DNA from: Sinotaia quadrata
Lineage: Eukaryota; Mollusca; Gastropoda; Architaenioglossa; Viviparidae
Reading direction: 5' to 3'
Length of the DNA: 64,000 bases
Assembly: GCA_028829895.1 (NCBI GenBank)
Contig: CM054178.1
Location: forward strand, 22,166,006 to 22,230,005
Made by a program: the position numbers and the translations under genes. The notes beneath the pieces are model-generated. The model was not told where the DNA came from and ran no database searches. It was given only the letters and a program-made list of their open reading frames with translations. Each line of letters starts with the position of its first letter. The first letter of the stretch is position 1. Of this stretch, positions 62,511 through 64,000 are shown in pieces.

Positions 62511-64000
62511 GTGCAGTTACATCGCAGGGTAGGACGCAGAGTGTCAGTCGACCTCATGCACACGCACCTGTAGTGGGATTACAACAGAACAATAATAACA
62601 ACATTAAACGGCGGCAACATTTGAGAAAACAAAGGCTTGTACTGCTACACCTGCACTGTATTGGGTGTTCCACAACATTCACAAGAAACGTTTGGAACAT
62701 TTCTTCAACTAGAGTTAAGTTGAAATTAGAAAATCAGAACAGAGACTCCTTACAGAGTCTAGACGTTAACTTTATCGACGAGGCTAGTGGGCGTACGCTA
62801 GTTTTTCGGGGTTGGCTCGCACCTTTAGACGGGAGGACATTGGGAAATGGCCATAAGAAAACGATTATTTCAAGTAATGGTAGCGATATTAGCTTTTTGT
62901 ACGAGGAAAAAGATGCAAGAAATTTTAAATTTGTTAATTCTCTCTATCAATTTTTTAAAACTGGTGGAACAATAAAGCTATTCTCAAAAACCTTTTTGTC
63001 TAGCGATAAAAAGGTTACTTTGGGTTTAAGGGACTTAGAGAGACATGATTTCGACGGTAAAAAAATCAGGCGATTTATTCGACTAATTCATAGAATGCAC
63101 ACTAAAATTTTAAATGCAAAAACAGTCACAAATCCCTGGTTTCCAACGAGAGTCAAACGACAAAGTCCCATCGGGGCAACGCCTGACAGTTCAGACGCAT
63201 CCAATGACAGATCAATGAATGCAAAGCAAAGAAACATGTCCTCGAAAGATTACCTGCCGCTTTTGCAATCTTTGTCGTCACGGACATCGCATCGTGAGCC
63301 CGCTACTCGCAGCCAGCAACAGCAAAGAACGATAACCAACGAAACCGAAACAAATGACGAGCAAACTGGCTTTCCCAGGGCCGAAAACTTGAAAATGTTG
63401 CCATTGGACACCCAGATGTCCAACCACACTGTGCACGACAGTGCTGAACTACTGAAAATTAATGAAACCGCAGCATCCAAAGGGGGGTGGATTTTGTACA
63501 TCATCTCTCCGGCATTTTTTCTCGTGTTAATATTGGTCGTCGGGACTTTCACGCTTGGAGGATGCTGCTCAAAAATGTCCTCGTGCTTGCTGAGTCAGGA
63601 CCAGGACTCTTCGCACGCCTCACAGACGTATATAACAATGCAGACAGAGAACGAATTCCTAAAAGAGCGAGAGTGGATTCAAAGCATGAGCGTCGAAGAG
63701 TATGAAGAATTCAAGAGAAAGGAGATAGACTGGAACGAAGAACACTTAGCTGCCGACGAGTGGAACCAACAGCGTCTGAAGCTCTGGCTGTTAAATGATC
63801 GCTTCCGGAGCTTGAGAGGCGAATATACGACTTCTGAAAATGAAGCGCAGTCATATGCGGGTGGCTTCTTATCTGCACTGGGCAGGCGGGCGTCCTTTTG
63901 TTACGATGCACTCGAAAGCAAACCATTCGAAGCTGACTCGACCGTGCCCCGGCGCACGAGCACTGACCTCGACAAGGGACAACAGTCGGGGGTCACCAAA
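62511..64000 (+). CDS. Long open exon of an unrecognised single-pass (type I-like) membrane protein; partial at both ends
   Basis: After the acceptor CTCTCATTTAG, one frame (first full codon GCA at 62513) stays open for 496 codons to the last base of the window. The two other plus-strand frames have many stops. The first in-frame ATG is at codon 195 (63095), so translation must start in an upstream exon. One hydrophobic segment, WILYIISPAFFLVLILVVG and on, lies at codons ~326-348 (63488-63556). Six N-glycosylation sequons (NIS, NGS, NMS, NET, NHT, NET) all precede it and none follow. Next comes GGCCSKMSSC, a candidate palmitoylation patch, then an acidic, Trp-rich tail (SVEEYEEFKRKEIDWNEEHL). 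The ectodomain has a ~150-residue structured-looking part and a Gln/Ser/Thr-rich stalk. I do not recognise the family. Confidence 0.82.

Noticed and set aside
63487..63926. Shorter frames on both strands within the membrane-protein exon
   Set aside because: They are shadows of the 496-codon frame that has the coherent domain layout.

Overview
This is a 64-kb piece of an intron-rich, AT-rich animal nuclear genome. GT-AG introns of 0.1 to 4.6 kb, clear orthologues of metazoan genes, and many decayed transposons and minisatellites all point to this. The gene content and the repeat style would fit a lophotrochozoan such as a mollusc, but nothing in the window fixes the species, so that is inference. 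There are no operons, prokaryotic genes or CRISPR arrays, and I recognised no tRNA or rRNA gene.

Layout: (1) 262-660 (+) is the last coding exon of an ankyrin-repeat/SOCS-box (ASB-type) gene. (2) 4012-6320 (-) is a dead, 5'-truncated LINE. (3) 9136-23978 (+) is a complete 12-exon gene for mitochondrial pyruvate dehydrogenase E1 beta (PDHB), about 365 aa. Every splice phase was checked by hand. (4) 23979-33798 is a convergent intergenic region with one LTR-type element (29990-31627). (5) 33799-57970 (-) is a complete 14-exon gene for the inner-nuclear-membrane LEM-domain protein MAN1/LEMD3, about 722 aa. Its introns carry most of the mobile DNA. (6) 57971-62510 holds the LEMD3 upstream region, a cluster of CRE-like sites, and a roughly 1.8-kb minisatellite with a 554-bp higher-order period. 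(7) 62511-64000 (+) is a long open coding exon, running off the window, for an unrecognised single-pass membrane protein.

The most striking structures are three. First, LEMD3 intron 7 holds a three-level nested insertion: a piggyBac-type element contains a solo-LTR-like element, which contains a second piggyBac-type element. Each level has a target-site duplication and an internal 'empty site' to compare with. Second, several tandem repeat arrays appear to be built from exon-intron junctions (PDHB exon 10 acceptor, PDHB exon 7 donor, LEMD3 exon 6 donor and, less surely, LEMD3 exon 10 donor), giving rows of decoy or decayed splice sites next to the real ones. Third, the 62511-64000 exon has six N-glycosylation sequons, all on one side of a single membrane segment.

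PDHB acts in the mitochondrial matrix (pyruvate to acetyl-CoA). LEMD3 acts at the inner nuclear membrane (BAF and chromatin tethering, R-Smad antagonism). They converge tail to tail but have no evident functional link.
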